The notes below the pieces were generated by a model. That model worked only from the letters and a program-made list of their open reading frames with translations. It was not told the origin of the DNA and searched no databases. Shown one piece after another: positions 63,933 through 64,000 of a stretch of 64,000 bases of DNA. A program made the position numbers and the translations under genes. The stretch lies in the NCBI GenBank assembly GCA_009783355.1, contig WRHH01000001.1, positions 1 to 64,000 on the forward strand, written 5' to 3'. The number at the start of each line of letters is the position of its first letter. Position 1 is the first letter of the stretch. This DNA comes from Synergistaceae bacterium (lineage in GTDB: Bacteria > Synergistota > Synergistia > Synergistales > Aminobacteriaceae).

Positions 63933-63947
63933 GAATTCGGAATTGCT
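63920..63947. repeat. Heptamer tract shared by two convergent gene ends
   Basis: Units AATTCGG, AATTAGG, AATTCGG, AATTGCT. It gives TAG on the plus strand (63930-63932) and TAA on the minus strand (63931..63929), ending both the DUF6273 gene and the possible convergent gene. Confidence 0.78.
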
Positions 63948-64000
63948 TTTTCCATAAACCACCTGGCGCCGATTTTATCTTCTTCCAGGAAAAGATATGC
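63929..64000 (-). CDS. Possible C-terminus of a convergent gene (partial)
   Basis: The minus strand from the right edge reads AYLFLEEDKIGARWFMEKA, then IPNS and TAA at 63929. It looks like a cytosolic protein end. A second frame on this strand is also open, so the assignment rests on plausibility and on the heptamer-derived stop. Family unknown. Confidence 0.35.
   Translation of the reverse strand, partial: AYLFLEEDKIGARWFMEKAIPNS

Overview
The window looks like a chromosomal segment from an anaerobic, flagellated, amino-acid and peptide fermenting bacterium of the phylum Synergistota. The strongest pointer is the C-terminus of the M14 peptidase at 59682-62378, which has the Cys-containing GC-x-AG motif, hydrophobic stretch and basic end of the Synergist-CTERM sorting signal. 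Metabolism agrees with this: glycine-reductase complex C genes (grdC, grdD), acetate kinase, pyruvate:ferredoxin oxidoreductase, an AbgT transporter with an M20 hydrolase, and secreted C69 and M14 peptidases. The order rny-ymdB-tig-clpP-clpX-lon-engB is a conserved housekeeping block.

Layout. 1-2.3 kb: secreted C69 dipeptidase with small neighbours. 2.3-7.3 kb: a two-gene signalling operon (HD-GYP response regulator, then a 1297-residue hybrid histidine kinase). 7.4-10.7 kb: glycerate 2-kinase, lspA and a secreted VWA protein. 10.8-14.4 kb: M20 hydrolase and AbgT transporter, bracketed by an intact tRNA-Ser(CGA) and a decayed full-length copy of it. 14.4-18 kb: rpmF, yceD, ackA and divergent tmcAL. 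18-21 kb: two unassigned envelope-type proteins. 21-30 kb: RNA turnover and proteostasis block. 30-34 kb: grdC-grdD, split by a small AbiEii-type insertion that left two copies of the grdD 5' end. 34-43.5 kb: a cluster of FkbH-like, two acyl carrier proteins, VOC, methyltransferases, AAC(3)-like, DUF4910-like and a DUF2920-like hydrolase, beside flagellin and FlaG. Its centre (40.2-41.0 kb) holds gene fragments, including a decayed piece of engB. 47.3-51.7 kb: a recombinase-in-trio (RIT) element inserted in an already frameshifted Rpn-type nuclease gene. 52-59.4 kb: nifJ, a parvulin, and a cadA-cadC metal-export pair with its operator. 59.7-64 kb: the M14 peptidase, a DUF6273 protein, and the edge of a convergent gene.

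How the genes fit together. Component C of glycine reductase (GrdC/GrdD) releases acetyl phosphate and acetate kinase turns it into ATP; pyruvate:ferredoxin oxidoreductase links pyruvate to acetyl-CoA and reduced ferredoxin; the peptidases and the AbgT/M20 pair feed amino acids in. No grdA, grdB or grdE is present in the window.

Most unusual observations. (1) The RIT element ends can be defined to the base: joining them in a circle gives a core site of 8-bp inverted arms around CAGGGC, and deleting the element restores the nuclease reading frame across the junction. (2) The grdD 5' end is duplicated around a two-gene nucleotidyltransferase cassette. (3) A family of 7-bp repeats sits at the 3' ends of at least seven genes, nearly always with the same polarity to transcription, and often supplies the stop codon. 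(4) An ACP-based, probably surface or flagellin modification locus. Functions come from reading motifs by eye; no database search was possible.
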